A DNA stretch of 64,000 bases from Desulfosarcina widdelii (lineage in GTDB: Bacteria; Desulfobacterota; Desulfobacteria; Desulfobacterales; Desulfosarcinaceae): NCBI RefSeq assembly GCF_009688965.1, contig NZ_AP021875.1:2728001-2792000 (forward strand). The letters run 5' to 3'. The notes beneath the pieces are model-generated. The model was given only the letters and a program-made list of their open reading frames with translations. It made no database searches and was not told the origin of the DNA. How positions within the stretch are numbered: the stretch's first letter is position 1; each line of letters starts with the position of its first letter. Shown here one piece after another: positions 25,368 through 34,035 of this stretch. The translations under genes were made by a program, and so were the position numbers.

Positions 25368-25391
25368 TGACAAACCAGGTGCTCGCGCACA
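25368..25391. repeat. Left terminal inverted repeat of the Mu-like element
   Basis: Read from the outside, TGTGCGCGAGCACCTGGTTT plus GTCA pairs with the right end at 19 of 24 positions. It directly adjoins the ACCTT duplication. Confidence 0.8.
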
Positions 25392-25396
25392 ACCTT
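25392..25396. repeat. Target-site duplication, left copy
   Basis: ACCTT outside the left terminal repeat, identical to 13,497-13,501. Confidence 0.8.
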
Positions 25397-25425
25397 TAAA
25401 TTCCATTCCGATTTTCACGGAAAAT

Positions 25426-26649
25426 TCAAGTGAAAAGATCCCCTTTATAATAGAACGACCCAGCAAAAAGCAGCACCCCTGCCAGAAACGCAAAACCGGG
25501 CAGGAATGTCAGGGCCTTGTCCAGCCCGTAGGCATCCGAAAGCCTGCCGATCACCACCGGTGCCAGGCTGGAACCCAACAGATGCTGAATGATGATATTC
25601 AGGCTCAAGGAAATTGCGCGAAGCCCCGGATGCACAACGTCCTGGGTCACAGCCACACAGGAGGGGACAAACGCCACGGCACTGATTCCGATGAGAAACA
25701 GGACGCCATATTGGGCGTTCCCACGCAGGAAGGTAAAGGCCACCCAAAGCAGAATGCCGGTAACCACGGAGGACACGGCCGGGAACAACAGGCGGGCATT
25801 TTCTCTCTTTTTCATCCAGGCATCGGACAGGTACCCTCCCAGGGGAGCCCCGATAATGGCAAGAATCATGATGGAACTGGCCTTCATGCCGGCTGCATCC
25901 ATGGCCAGACCGTCAAAGCGGTGAAAATAGGTGGGCAGCCAGGTCAGAAGGGAGGTTGTGACAAACACATTCAGGGCGAAGGCCAGATTGTTGCAAACCA
26001 GGGTTCTGTTATGGGTGAACTGCCTTGTCAGGTCGCTGAACCGCAGTTTTGTCTCTTCGCCGGACAGCGCTTTCTTCGTGAGTCGCACGGTTGGGTAATC
26101 GCGGACGAAATAAAACAGGATAGCCAGGACCAGACCAGGAAGGGCCACCAACCCGAATGCGTGGCGCCAGCCAAAGTGGTGGGCGACAAAGCCGCCCAAG
26201 CCAATGCCGAGTGCGCTGCCAAGGGGGATGGACGCATTCCAGAGGCCAAGAATCCGGGCCCTTTTCTCCTGTGGGAAGTAGTTGGAAAGCATGGCCGTCC
26301 CGCCCGGGGCATATCCGGCTTCACCCACACCGATAACCGCCCTGGCGGTAAAGAGATGGGAAAATGTCCGGGTGAATGCACAGGCCAGCGTCGCCATGCT
26401 CCAGATAGCGGCCATAATGGAAATGCTCCTGGTCCGGCTCCAGCGGTCAACAAGGACGGACGCGGGAAAAGAGACAATCAGAATCGACCAGTAAACGGCG
26501 GACACCAGGAGGCCGCACTGGGCATCGGTTATGCCCATATCCTGTTTTAAAAAGGGAAAGAGGGACACCACAACCATCCGATCCATGTAGTCGAACATAT
26601 AGAGCAGAAACAGCAGCCAGAATACTTTCCAGGATTGGGATTGGGTCAT
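25426..26649 (-). CDS. Major facilitator superfamily transporter
   Basis: The 407-aa protein has twelve predicted membrane segments. The MFS loop 2-3 signature is recognisable (LVDRWSRTRSISIM), with GVGEAGYAPGGTAMLSNYFPQEKRAR after helix 4 as in the ACS/organic-anion branch, and GGYLSDAWMKKR after helix 8. The substrate is unknown. The ATG overlaps the stop of the UroD-like methyltransferase gene (ATGA), suggesting uptake of a methylated compound handled by that enzyme. The Mu-like element ends 34 bp beyond its stop codon. Confidence 0.88.
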   Translation of the reverse strand: MTQSQSWKVFWLLFLLYMFDYMDRMVVVSLFPFLKQDMGITDAQCGLLVSAVYWSILIVSFPASVLVDRWSRTRSISIMAAIWSMATLACAFTRTFSHLFTARAVIGVGEAGYAPGGTAMLSNYFPQEKRARILGLWNASIPLGSALGIGLGGFVAHHFGWRHAFGLVALPGLVLAILFYFVRDYPTVRLTKKALSGEETKLRFSDLTRQFTHNRTLVCNNLAFALNVFVTTSLLTWLPTYFHRFDGLAMDAAGMKASSIMILAIIGAPLGGYLSDAWMKKRENARLLFPAVSSVVTGILLWVAFTFLRGNAQYGVLFLIGISAVAFVPSCVAVTQDVVHPGLRAISLSLNIIIQHLLGSSLAPVVIGRLSDAYGLDKALTFLPGFAFLAGVLLFAGSFYYKGDLFT

Positions 26650-27731
26650 CTTTGGTAACGCCCGTGTTTTCGTGCAGCCTTGAACATGGCCATGCAGTTC
26701 TCGGGGTTCACGCCCGGATGCAATGAATTCGAAGAGCAGAGAATCAACCCGCCGCCTTCGGCGCCGTCTTCGATGGTTTGGATGACCGCCTGCTCGACCT
26801 GCTCCGGGGTGCCCGAGGGCAGCAGATCGACACAGTCGATATTGCCCAGCAGACACAGTTTGTCCCCGCAGTAGTCTTTCACCTTTTTCATGTGCATGCC
26901 TGCCTGGGGCTCCAGGGGATTGATGCCGTCATATCCGGTTTCAATCAGGATGTCCATGATGGGCCAAAGGTTGCCGTCGGAGTGGCGGACCACTTTGAGG
27001 CCCTTTGCATGCGCTTTCTCCACGATCTGCCGGTTGTACTGATTGACAAAAGATTTAAAATGCTCCGGGGATATCAGCGGCATATTCGTCGTGGCGATAT
27101 CGTCTTCAACCACCAGCACATCGAGGCCCGCCTCCACCAGCAGATCAAGCTGGGCAAGATTGAAATCCAGGGTCATTCGGGCAACGGCGTGAACGAAATC
27201 CGGATTGCTGATCATGTTCATCATCAGATTGGTCAGGCCCGTCAAGCGCCACGAACGGACAAAGGTCCCTCGCATCAGCCAGAAGGTCGCTTTCTGTTCT
27301 TTGAATCTCTCTTTGGCCAGGTAGAGAAGTCCAAGATCCTCTATTTTGGGTTCAGGCGGCTCGAACGCTTCCAGTTGTTCCGGGGTGGTTACCGGGTGCC
27401 CGACGGGTACGGGAATGCCATGGCTCGACAGTTTATAGACCACACCGAATCCATCTTTGACGTGAAGGTCATCGACCCGGCTTTCATGGCCGATCTCAAA
27501 CGTCGTTATGCCGTCGATGTCAAAGGTCTCATGGATCATGAAAAGGGTATCGACCAACTTGAGTTTTTCCTCGTCATCCATGAGCCTGAAATCCCGGGGT
27601 TCGGGAAGGCCGTCGGTGAGATGTTTGCCGATTCCGATAATGGGCGCCTCGTTGATGCCGTGGATATAGAGGGGGACGCAGTCAGGTTCTTTGATTTCAA
27701 GGGCCGTCAGGATTCTCTGTTTTCCATTCAC
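26646..27731 (-). CDS. Uroporphyrinogen decarboxylase-like (corrinoid) methyltransferase
   Basis: The 361-aa protein belongs to the UroD/MtaA/CmuA superfamily, not to haem-making HemE: it has VVRHSDGNLWPIMDILIE, INPLEPQAGM, LLGNIDC and ILCSSNSLHPGV, the pattern seen in O-demethylase and methylcobamide methyltransferase enzymes. It would move a methyl group between a corrinoid protein and a cofactor. It starts at GTG with GGGAG upstream. No corrinoid protein gene is adjacent; the coupled MFS gene suggests import of its substrate. Confidence 0.8.
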   Translation of the reverse strand: MNGKQRILTALEIKEPDCVPLYIHGINEAPIIGIGKHLTDGLPEPRDFRLMDDEEKLKLVDTLFMIHETFDIDGITTFEIGHESRVDDLHVKDGFGVVYKLSSHGIPVPVGHPVTTPEQLEAFEPPEPKIEDLGLLYLAKERFKEQKATFWLMRGTFVRSWRLTGLTNLMMNMISNPDFVHAVARMTLDFNLAQLDLLVEAGLDVLVVEDDIATTNMPLISPEHFKSFVNQYNRQIVEKAHAKGLKVVRHSDGNLWPIMDILIETGYDGINPLEPQAGMHMKKVKDYCGDKLCLLGNIDCVDLLPSGTPEQVEQAVIQTIEDGAEGGGLILCSSNSLHPGVNPENCMAMFKAARKHGRYQR

Positions 27732-27779
27732 CGGTTTTGGCTCCCATGCGACTGAGATTATCGACTTTTTCTTGATGTT

Positions 27780-28241
27780 CTATTGGTACAATTTCCCGCC
27801 ATGATTCAACCAGCCGCCTTCATGTTGGCCGTTGGGATCATGATGGGTCCAGTGGACAACACCGCCTTTTGAATTCCACTCGTATACACCGTAAAAATTA
27901 ACATGATCACCGTTCTTCAGGTTGTTGACTCTTTGAGCGAGATCGATGTTGTGAGCGATCAGAAGAGTCTGACCAGAACTCAGCTTTATAATGAACCTTT
28001 GATGTCTGCGGCCTTCATTATCGTCTGATAGAATTTTGATGACCTTGCCGGAGCCGCCAACTTGAAAATTGCTAATTTTATTGTCAAATGCATTTTTTAA
28101 AGCTGTATCACTTGTCGAAAGCTCATGATTAAGAAACGGAACAAGGGATTTTATTGAGCTTATCGTCAGGTTGCCGGGATAATGGTATAAAGCGGCATAT
28201 GCACCGAGGCAAATTACAATGATGATGAGAAATTTTTTCAT
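27780..28241 (-). CDS. DUF3465 family exported protein
   Basis: The 153-aa protein has an N-terminal hydrophobic anchor or signal (KKFLIIIVICLGAYAALY) and a C-terminal OB-like domain with GSGKVIKILSDDNEGRRHQRFI, LLIAHNIDLA, FYGVYEWNSKGGVVHWTHHDP and HEGGWLNHGGKLY, which is the DUF3465 signature. Function unknown; it likely acts in the periplasm. The ATG at 28,241 is preferred to one at 28,283 overlapping the upstream gene. Confidence 0.8.
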   Translation of the reverse strand: MKKFLIIIVICLGAYAALYHYPGNLTISSIKSLVPFLNHELSTSDTALKNAFDNKISNFQVGGSGKVIKILSDDNEGRRHQRFIIKLSSGQTLLIAHNIDLAQRVNNLKNGDHVNFYGVYEWNSKGGVVHWTHHDPNGQHEGGWLNHGGKLYQ

Positions 28242-28263
28242 TTCAAATTCCGACTCGTATTGT

Positions 28264-28623
28264 CTAACATTGAGTCTCCGCATGCCAAGTTAAAAACTCA
28301 TCTATGTACTCGTTGTTCTTGTGATCCTTGTCCGTTAACTCAAGATCTAGTAAGGGAGCATAACCTATTCTTCGGCCTTCTTTACATTTGAGGATTAAAC
28401 CGTATGTATCATCCAGATCCTCAACTGAGACTGCTTTAAAAACATGACCTATTCCAAAAGGTTCATTTTTAGTTGATTTCCCATATAAAGCATACTCGTC
28501 ATCATCATCCACTCTTTCCACCTCAAAGGGAAATTCAAGCTTTTCCGATAACCATTGAACCCAATCTCTGTCTTTCCACTCTTTTTTCATGACGACGCGA
28601 ATTGAAGTTTTTCCCTCTAACAA
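28264..28623 (-). CDS. CcbP-like calcium-binding domain protein
   Basis: The 119-aa acidic protein shows WVQWLSEKLEFPFEVERV, then an acidic DDDDEY stretch and GRRIGYAPLLDLEL, resembling the cyanobacterial calcium-binding protein CcbP domain. The residues proposed to bind calcium are acidic here too. The start is uncertain: TTG at 28,623 keeps the first beta strand; ATG at 28,590 would lose it. It is followed closely by the DUF3465 gene. Confidence 0.55.
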   Translation of the reverse strand: MLEGKTSIRVVMKKEWKDRDWVQWLSEKLEFPFEVERVDDDDEYALYGKSTKNEPFGIGHVFKAVSVEDLDDTYGLILKCKEGRRIGYAPLLDLELTDKDHKNNEYIDEFLTWHAETQC

Positions 28624-28767
28624 ACCTTGTTCAGGGCACCTTGGGTGTTATTTCCAAACATTTTCAAATGTCTGAAACACTTTCATGGCCGAATAATTAA
28701 TAATTAAGATCTGACCCTATGGTCCCCAATAACGAGGGCTTCAATTTGCCCCGAGATTAGGAAAACC

Positions 28768-28873
28768 GACAAATACGGATCAATACGAACAGAAAAAAAG
28801 AGGGCAGGACTTTTTGAGAGTTTACCCTAAACGATTTCATCTACGAAATCAAGGGGATAAATGACGTGTCGGG
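28768..28873. repeat. Dispersed repeat family C, copy 1
   Basis: GACAAATACGGATCAATACG, an A-rich middle, then CGATTTCATCTACGAAATCA and AGGGGATAAATGAC recur at 36,572-36,676. The inner GATTTC...GAAATC forms a small hairpin. This copy overlaps the stop codon and last residues of the HD-GYP gene. Confidence 0.75.
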
Positions 28874-30337
28874 GGCTATGCGGGGATAAAGGTATTGCGC
28901 CGGCTGGATCCCAAGCTCCGCGGCGTGATGACTGCTGACGATATTTCTCATGAATTTACCGGTACTGGGATCTTTGTCCTGCAGCTCGACGGTTTTACCG
29001 GAAACGAAACCGCCGCTGCCGTCGGGCTTCAGCAAAAGGGCGCAGGGGCGGCGGGCATCTCCCTGGGAGTTGCCTTTTGCGACCAGGGCGATTTCCCCCG
29101 TGTCGATTTTCAACAGCGTGCCTACCGGGTAAACGCCCACCATGTTAACAAACCACTTCAGAAGGGTGGGATCGAAATCCTTGCCCGAATTTTCCATCAT
29201 GATCCCCAGGGCGCGGTCCGGACTGATGGCAACCGGCCGATAGACACGCGGGGCGGTCAGGGCATCGTAAACATCGCAGATGGCGATGATCCGCCCGAAC
29301 AGGCTGATCGGCCGGGACCATTTTACACTCGGATAACCGGAAAGGTCATATTTCAAATGGTGTTCGAAGGGCGGGAGAATCAGCCTGCTGATCAGATCCC
29401 GAAAGGCATCCAGATGAATAATCCTGCGGACGCTGTTCAGCGAATGTTTTTGAATATGTTTGAATTCCGTTTCGGTCAGTTTTCCGGGCTTGTTCAGAAT
29501 ATCTACATTGACGTCGATCTTCCCCAAATCGTGGAACAACGCACACATCCCGAGCAGCATCAGTGAAACACGGGACAGCCCGATGGCATTTCCCAGGCTC
29601 ATGGCCAGGATGCTCACATTCACGGAGTGCGTGTAGGTATAATCGTCGAAATCCTTGATGGTGCTGAGACCCAGCACGATGCTCACGTCCTCGCGGATGA
29701 TATCCACCAGGCTCTGGAGGGACCGCATGGCCTTGCGCGTCCCGAAACTCCTCTCTTCGGCCAGCTGTTTTCCAACCTCAATGATGGAGTTGTACGCATA
29801 CGAGTATACACGAATCGCTTCATTTTTATTGGATTTGCCGTCGTTTTCTCCCTCGAGCTGTGTTTCGAACAGGGTTTGGATCCAGGAAAACCGGCCGGCC
29901 TCCATAACCGTCAGCAGCTCTTTTTTCGGATCGGAAGCGGAAAGGGCCTCGTTGACCGCGTGCGCAAACCGGTAAAGTTCTTTTTCCTCGGCAGCCAGAA
30001 GCTTTGTATTTATCGAGAAGCCGTAGACACCCAATGTTTCGAAAAGCTCGAGGAGGCTGAATGTCACCGCTGACGTTTCCGGCCGGTGCAGCAATTTCTC
30101 GCCCTGGATAAACAGCCGGCTGTGCTTGGCCTCGATGCTGAGCTCCCCGTATTCACGCAACAGGGGTTCGGCTTCTTTTTTGAACTGGCGGCACACGCTT
30201 ACGCACAGGGCGTTGGTTTCCTCGTGGATTTTGGCCGTGTGGAGAAGCTTGTTGAACAAGACCAGGATGCTTTCCCCAAGAAGCCTCTTTTTGCGGATTT
30301 CCTCGTCGTTTGTGGAGTTATCGGGCTGAAGGGGCAA
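28841..30337 (-). CDS. HD-GYP domain protein, probable cyclic-di-GMP phosphodiesterase
   Basis: The 498-aa protein has an N-terminal helical region of about 200 residues and a C-terminal HD-GYP domain: YTYTHSVNVSILAMSLG, FHDLGKIDVNVDILNKPG (HD), HHLKYDLSGYPS (the GYP-equivalent region), IAICDVYDALTAPRVY. HD-GYP enzymes hydrolyse cyclic di-GMP. The start is TTG with GGGAGATGAG upstream, overlapping the preceding gene by 20 nt. The last residues (FIPLIS) are encoded in a dispersed repeat. Confidence 0.87.
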   Translation of the reverse strand: MPLQPDNSTNDEEIRKKRLLGESILVLFNKLLHTAKIHEETNALCVSVCRQFKKEAEPLLREYGELSIEAKHSRLFIQGEKLLHRPETSAVTFSLLELFETLGVYGFSINTKLLAAEEKELYRFAHAVNEALSASDPKKELLTVMEAGRFSWIQTLFETQLEGENDGKSNKNEAIRVYSYAYNSIIEVGKQLAEERSFGTRKAMRSLQSLVDIIREDVSIVLGLSTIKDFDDYTYTHSVNVSILAMSLGNAIGLSRVSLMLLGMCALFHDLGKIDVNVDILNKPGKLTETEFKHIQKHSLNSVRRIIHLDAFRDLISRLILPPFEHHLKYDLSGYPSVKWSRPISLFGRIIAICDVYDALTAPRVYRPVAISPDRALGIMMENSGKDFDPTLLKWFVNMVGVYPVGTLLKIDTGEIALVAKGNSQGDARRPCALLLKPDGSGGFVSGKTVELQDKDPSTGKFMRNIVSSHHAAELGIQPAQYLYPRIAPDTSFIPLIS

Positions 30338-31985
30338 TGCTCATCTCCCTTGCCTGGTTGTACGCTTTTCTTACACGGAAACGAAGGCTTTTCGACGCCT
30401 TGGCCAGAAGCTTGCGCGACGGTTGGTTGTTCAGCCGAAACAGCGCGACGGCCGCGCCGATCCGATGTTTCCATTCGCTCGAACTCGGAATCAGCTTTAC
30501 CCTGAACAGTCGTTTCTTTAGCAAAGTGACGGATTGCTCCGATCCGCAGCAGCCAAGGGCATCATACAGGTCAAGCAGCAAGTCGCCGCACTGTTTGCAA
30601 TATTTGCGGGATAGCAGCCGGTCCGAGATCAGCCGCTCAGCCTCGTTGTTTTTCTGCCCGCCGAGGTGTTTCAGACCCAGTTTGACAATGTCCGGATTCG
30701 GATCGTCCAGGATGTCCCTCAAGTCCGCCATTTTTACAAGCGGGTGGCGAACCATTGCCTTTGCAGCGGCAATGCGGCTTCTCTCCTTTTCCGATCGGGT
30801 CAGGCGCTTTAAGAGCTTTAAGGCTTCCGGTTTCCGGATGTAGACCAGCAATCCAATCACGGGCACCGCGATGGCCGGGTCTTCGTTTCCGGCAAGCGAT
30901 GCCAGCGGACCGAAGTTTTTCGTTGCCTGCATGCCGATGGCCTTCAGGATGCTTTTGCGAAAATGGGGCTGATCGATTTCGGGAAGCAGCCTGCCCAGCG
31001 AGTGGATGCATTGCGGCGGCAAAAGGGAAACCAGTTGCAGGATGGTGCGCAGCTGCTCCTGAGTCGCCTTTTTGTTTTTGTGCATAAATTCCTGCAGCCC
31101 GGCATAAAGATGCTGACCGGCGATGAGGATATAAAAATCGTCGAGATGGGCCTGGGCCCAGAATTTGTCCACCTCATATTTCTGGTAGATAATGTTCAGT
31201 TTTTTTAAAAAGACCAGCGCCTCTTTGAATTCGCCCCGGGCAAGGGTGTGTTCAAAACAATCGCGAACCAGATCCAATACGGCTGCGTAATCTTCTTTCT
31301 CATTCTGTTCCAGCAGGATGACCAGCAGAATGTCGAATACATCCTGGTTTTCGTTGCGATGCTCCTGCTCAGAAATCATATCACGGGTCAGCTCTTTTTC
31401 CCGTTGCGTCAATTTCCACAGGATTTCGGATTTATCTGCCGCTGCCAGGCTCTCTGCCTGCTGCTGTTCATCGGTTACAGGAATGGATGCGGATGAATCG
31501 GTGCTGGACACCTTCAGGGCGGCGATGTCCAGAATGGGTTCGTCGTTCCAAAGCCGGCCATCGGTTCCGTGTTTGATATGAGAAAAATTGGCCTGCCACA
31601 ATGCGGTGACCATATCTCCGCCGTCGTACTCTTCCTGGACACGGTAACGGTTGAAAACGTCCAGCAATTGGTTGAGCTCATCCTCAGCCAGGCCTTCTTC
31701 GAAGGATATCCATTGGACACCGTCGCGGTGCAGCAGAAAAGCGATGTTTTCCTTGTTTTTGGCGCCTTCATGAAGAATTTTTCCGTCGGAAACCAGGCGA
31801 TTTTTCTCAACGCCGATTACCAGACGGCTGCATTGCTCCAGATAGGCCTGAAGTTCCTGGTATAAATCCGCGACACAGGTGGTCAGGATGTTGTGTCCCC
31901 GGGGATAGAGGTTGCTGTTTTTTATCGCCAGCAACAGTTTTCGGATGATGCGGGAAGTGTCCAACGAGGGTTTGAGGTCCGCCAT
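30318..31985 (-). CDS. Helical-repeat (HEAT-like) protein paired with HD-GYP
   Basis: The 555-aa soluble protein has an N-terminal region (SRIIRKLLLAIKNSNLYPRG, LVIGVEKNRLVSDGKILHEG) that resembles the N-terminal part of its HD-GYP neighbour, and C-terminal HEAT-like helical repeats (IAAAKAMVRHPLVKMADLRDIL, ERLISDRLLSRKYCKQCG). The shared N-terminal pattern and the 20-nt overlap suggest the two proteins form one signalling unit. No catalytic motif is visible. Confidence 0.7.
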   Translation of the reverse strand: MADLKPSLDTSRIIRKLLLAIKNSNLYPRGHNILTTCVADLYQELQAYLEQCSRLVIGVEKNRLVSDGKILHEGAKNKENIAFLLHRDGVQWISFEEGLAEDELNQLLDVFNRYRVQEEYDGGDMVTALWQANFSHIKHGTDGRLWNDEPILDIAALKVSSTDSSASIPVTDEQQQAESLAAADKSEILWKLTQREKELTRDMISEQEHRNENQDVFDILLVILLEQNEKEDYAAVLDLVRDCFEHTLARGEFKEALVFLKKLNIIYQKYEVDKFWAQAHLDDFYILIAGQHLYAGLQEFMHKNKKATQEQLRTILQLVSLLPPQCIHSLGRLLPEIDQPHFRKSILKAIGMQATKNFGPLASLAGNEDPAIAVPVIGLLVYIRKPEALKLLKRLTRSEKERSRIAAAKAMVRHPLVKMADLRDILDDPNPDIVKLGLKHLGGQKNNEAERLISDRLLSRKYCKQCGDLLLDLYDALGCCGSEQSVTLLKKRLFRVKLIPSSSEWKHRIGAAVALFRLNNQPSRKLLAKASKSLRFRVRKAYNQAREMSIAPSAR

Positions 31986-32190
31986 TGTCTGTCAGCTCTT
32001 GGTTCTTTGTTCCTTCTCCCAAATAGAAAGCCTCTCCTCCCGGCACATGTCTCCATCTTGCCGGTGCAGGGCTTAAGTACCGTATATAAGTATCGGCGTA
32101 TTCAGAGAGTACTGAAGCGTTTAAGCATGAGGCGTTTCGTTTTTCAAGTGTTGCCGTTTTTTTTCTGTCGAACCGGATCTCTCGGCGTTC

Positions 32191-32775
32191 CTATCGGGTG
32201 CAGCATCCCTTTTCCCCAACAACCAGAAAATGTTTTGCCATACCATTGTCGTCACGGACATTATCGAATCCGGCCTGTATCAGTTGCGCCTTTACATCCC
32301 GGGAAAGCCACCGGATCTTCACGGGCGGCCCCTCGGCCATCTCCTTTTTCAACCAGTCGACGATGAATATTTTTCCGCCGGACTTCAACAGCCGATGCGC
32401 TTCTTCGAGCATACGTGCGGGATCTTCCAACTCATGGTGCAGGTTGATCATAAACACCAGGTCTGCCAGGCTGTCGTCCAGGGGTATGAAAGATTCGGTG
32501 CTCTTTACAGGAACGATATCGGGATGTTTCGGCACTACATGCGCCTCCATCCAACGGATCATGATTTCGGACATATCGCAGGCATAAACGGTTCCCGCCG
32601 CGAACGTCTCGAGAAAAACCTTGCTGAAAAAGGCCGTTCCCGCGCCAATTTCGACCAGCACTTCCGCTTTGTCCAGGTTCAGCTTGCCATGGATGATGTC
32701 AGGCGGAATATCCTTGAGCCTGTCCGGGTCGTTCAGGCGCTGTAATTTTTTGGGATCGAATTTGTTGCCGTGCAT
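32191..32775 (-). CDS. Class I SAM-dependent methyltransferase
   Basis: The 194-aa protein has motif I VLVEIGAGTAFFSKVF, followed by CDMSEIMIRWME, LVFMINLHHELEDPARML (motif post-II) and GGKIFIVDWLKKE, as in UbiE/Methyltransf_11 proteins. The substrate is unknown. AAGGAG is 7 bases before the ATG at 32,775, deciding against a longer form. Confidence 0.85.
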   Translation of the reverse strand: MHGNKFDPKKLQRLNDPDRLKDIPPDIIHGKLNLDKAEVLVEIGAGTAFFSKVFLETFAAGTVYACDMSEIMIRWMEAHVVPKHPDIVPVKSTESFIPLDDSLADLVFMINLHHELEDPARMLEEAHRLLKSGGKIFIVDWLKKEMAEGPPVKIRWLSRDVKAQLIQAGFDNVRDDNGMAKHFLVVGEKGCCTR

Positions 32776-32890
32776 GATGATCTCCTTGACTAAAATCATA
32801 CCGTGCAGTATGTTTTTTGCAAGATAGGGATGTCGGGAAATTTTGTCAACCAAAAAGCCGCCCTATTATGTTTGATTCAAATATTGATGG

Positions 32891-33011
32891 TTTCGTAAAA
32901 AGTACCAGATTCGTCATGCCGGACTTGCTCCGGCATCCAGACCCATTGAGATTACTGGATTCCGACCTACGCCGGAATGACGATAAGGTGAAAATTTCGA
33001 TTTTTTACGTT
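32891..33011. repeat. Composite palindromic intergenic repeat
   Basis: An inner pair of common palindromes (ATGCCGGACTTGCTCCGGCAT and a GGATTCCG...CCGGAATGACG pair) is bracketed by TTTCGTAAAAAGT and ATTTTTTACGTT, related to the ends of repeat family A. It lies just upstream of the TetR gene. Confidence 0.6.
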
Positions 33012-33034
33012 GGACTGGAAAATTGACATCGCGG

Positions 33035-33625
33035 ATGAAAAAAATAGAGCAGAAAAAAAAGCAGAAGCGGGACAGCATCCTCGAAGCCGCGCAGGCACTG
33101 TTTCAATCCAGCGGCTTCATCGGCACCAGCATGGATAAAATCGCAGCGAAAGCCGGCGTCACCAAACAAACAGTGTACCGATATTTCGATTCAAAAGAGA
33201 CGCTCTTCAAGGCGACCCTGGAAACACAGCGGCTGCAGGCAAGCAGCGACTTCCTGGAGGCACTGAATCTGGAAAACCCGGCAGAAGCCCTGGAAGGCTT
33301 CGCGATCGGATTCCTCGCAAGGCATTTGTCCAAGGCACATCTGGCCAATATCCGCTTGCTGGTGTCCGAAGGCCCCAGGGTACCGGAGATCACGCGCACC
33401 TTTTACGCGATGGGCCCCAGCCGGACGAAAAGCCGCCTGAACCGTTTTTTCAAGGAACGGTTCAGGATCGATGACGCCGAATTCGAAATCGATGTCTTTC
33501 TTGCCGTTCTGCTTTCCCTGCGCATGCCCGTGCTGACCGGCTTGAATGCGCCTCCGTCGCCGGAAAGGATCCGCCGGCATGCCGCAAAGGCCGTCAAGAC
33601 CCTGTTGAAATTACTGGAACGCTAA
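33035..33625 (+). CDS. TetR/AcrR family regulator
   Basis: The 196-aa protein has the classical TetR N-terminus: SILEAAQALFQSSGFIGTSM, then DKIAAKAGVTKQTVYRYFDSK. The C-terminal ligand domain is of the TetR_C-type with FYAMGPSRTKSRLNRFF. It is followed 18 bp later by a small zinc-ribbon protein gene, so the two probably form one unit. The target genes are not evident. Confidence 0.85.
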   Translation: MKKIEQKKKQKRDSILEAAQALFQSSGFIGTSMDKIAAKAGVTKQTVYRYFDSKETLFKATLETQRLQASSDFLEALNLENPAEALEGFAIGFLARHLSKAHLANIRLLVSEGPRVPEITRTFYAMGPSRTKSRLNRFFKERFRIDDAEFEIDVFLAVLLSLRMPVLTGLNAPPSPERIRRHAAKAVKTLLKLLER

Positions 33626-33642
33626 AAAAGATGAGGTGAACC

Positions 33643-34002
33643 ATGAAATGCGACCGATGTGAAGCGGTCATCCCCGAAAACGACGAACGGGAATTCAATG
33701 GCCAAACGATATGTGAGGATTGCTACATGACCGTGCTTTCGCCGGCCAAGGCCTGCGATCCCTGGGCGGCGTACTGCGCCAAATCCTTCTCGGAAAAAAC
33801 GGATTCCGGTACGAATTTAACCGAGGTTCAGGCCAGAATCCTGCAAATCCTGGAGCAGACCGGCGGCGTCGATCAACAGGAGCTTGCAAAGCGGCTTGCG
33901 CTTCCCGTGGAGGATTTCGAACGCGACCTCGCTGCCCTTCGCCATATGGAGAAATTGCGGGCTGAAATGAGGGATGGACGGAAGGTAATCTGCCTGTGGT
34001 AA
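33643..34002 (+). CDS. Zinc-ribbon / winged-helix protein
   Basis: The 119-aa protein begins with a LIM-like zinc ribbon (CDRCEAVIPENDER, then GQTICEDCYMTVL), followed by a linker and a winged helix (VQARILQILEQTGGVDQQELAKRL, LAALRHMEKLRAEMRDGRKVI). Such proteins occur in Deltaproteobacteria next to metabolic operons; the role is unknown but DNA or protein binding is likely. A ribosome site AGATGAGGTGA precedes it. Confidence 0.75.
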   Translation: MKCDRCEAVIPENDEREFNGQTICEDCYMTVLSPAKACDPWAAYCAKSFSEKTDSGTNLTEVQARILQILEQTGGVDQQELAKRLALPVEDFERDLAALRHMEKLRAEMRDGRKVICLW

Positions 34003-34035
34003 ATGGCGCTGCCGCTATCGGATGAAGCCCAATGG

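Larger units (their letters stand above)
13502..25391. mobile_element. Mu-like transposable element, defective or repurposed
   Basis: This 11,890-bp element has imperfect 24-bp terminal inverted repeats beginning 5'-TGT and a 5-bp ACCTT duplication outside both ends. Its gene order from the left (25.4-kb) end is repressor (divergent), ner, A, B, gemA, unknown, then a fragment of the late region (gp41-like with frameshift, tape measure), a coiled-coil protein, an IS630-like transposase, two Mor-like activators with a zinc-ribbon ORF between, and a small HTH protein. No head, portal, terminase, sheath, baseplate, lysis or mom genes are present. The right 4 kb is visibly more AT-rich than the A-B and tape-measure parts, so the element is mosaic. 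Its left end lies 34 bp from the 3' end of an MFS gene and its right end 239 bp from jetD. Confidence 0.88.
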
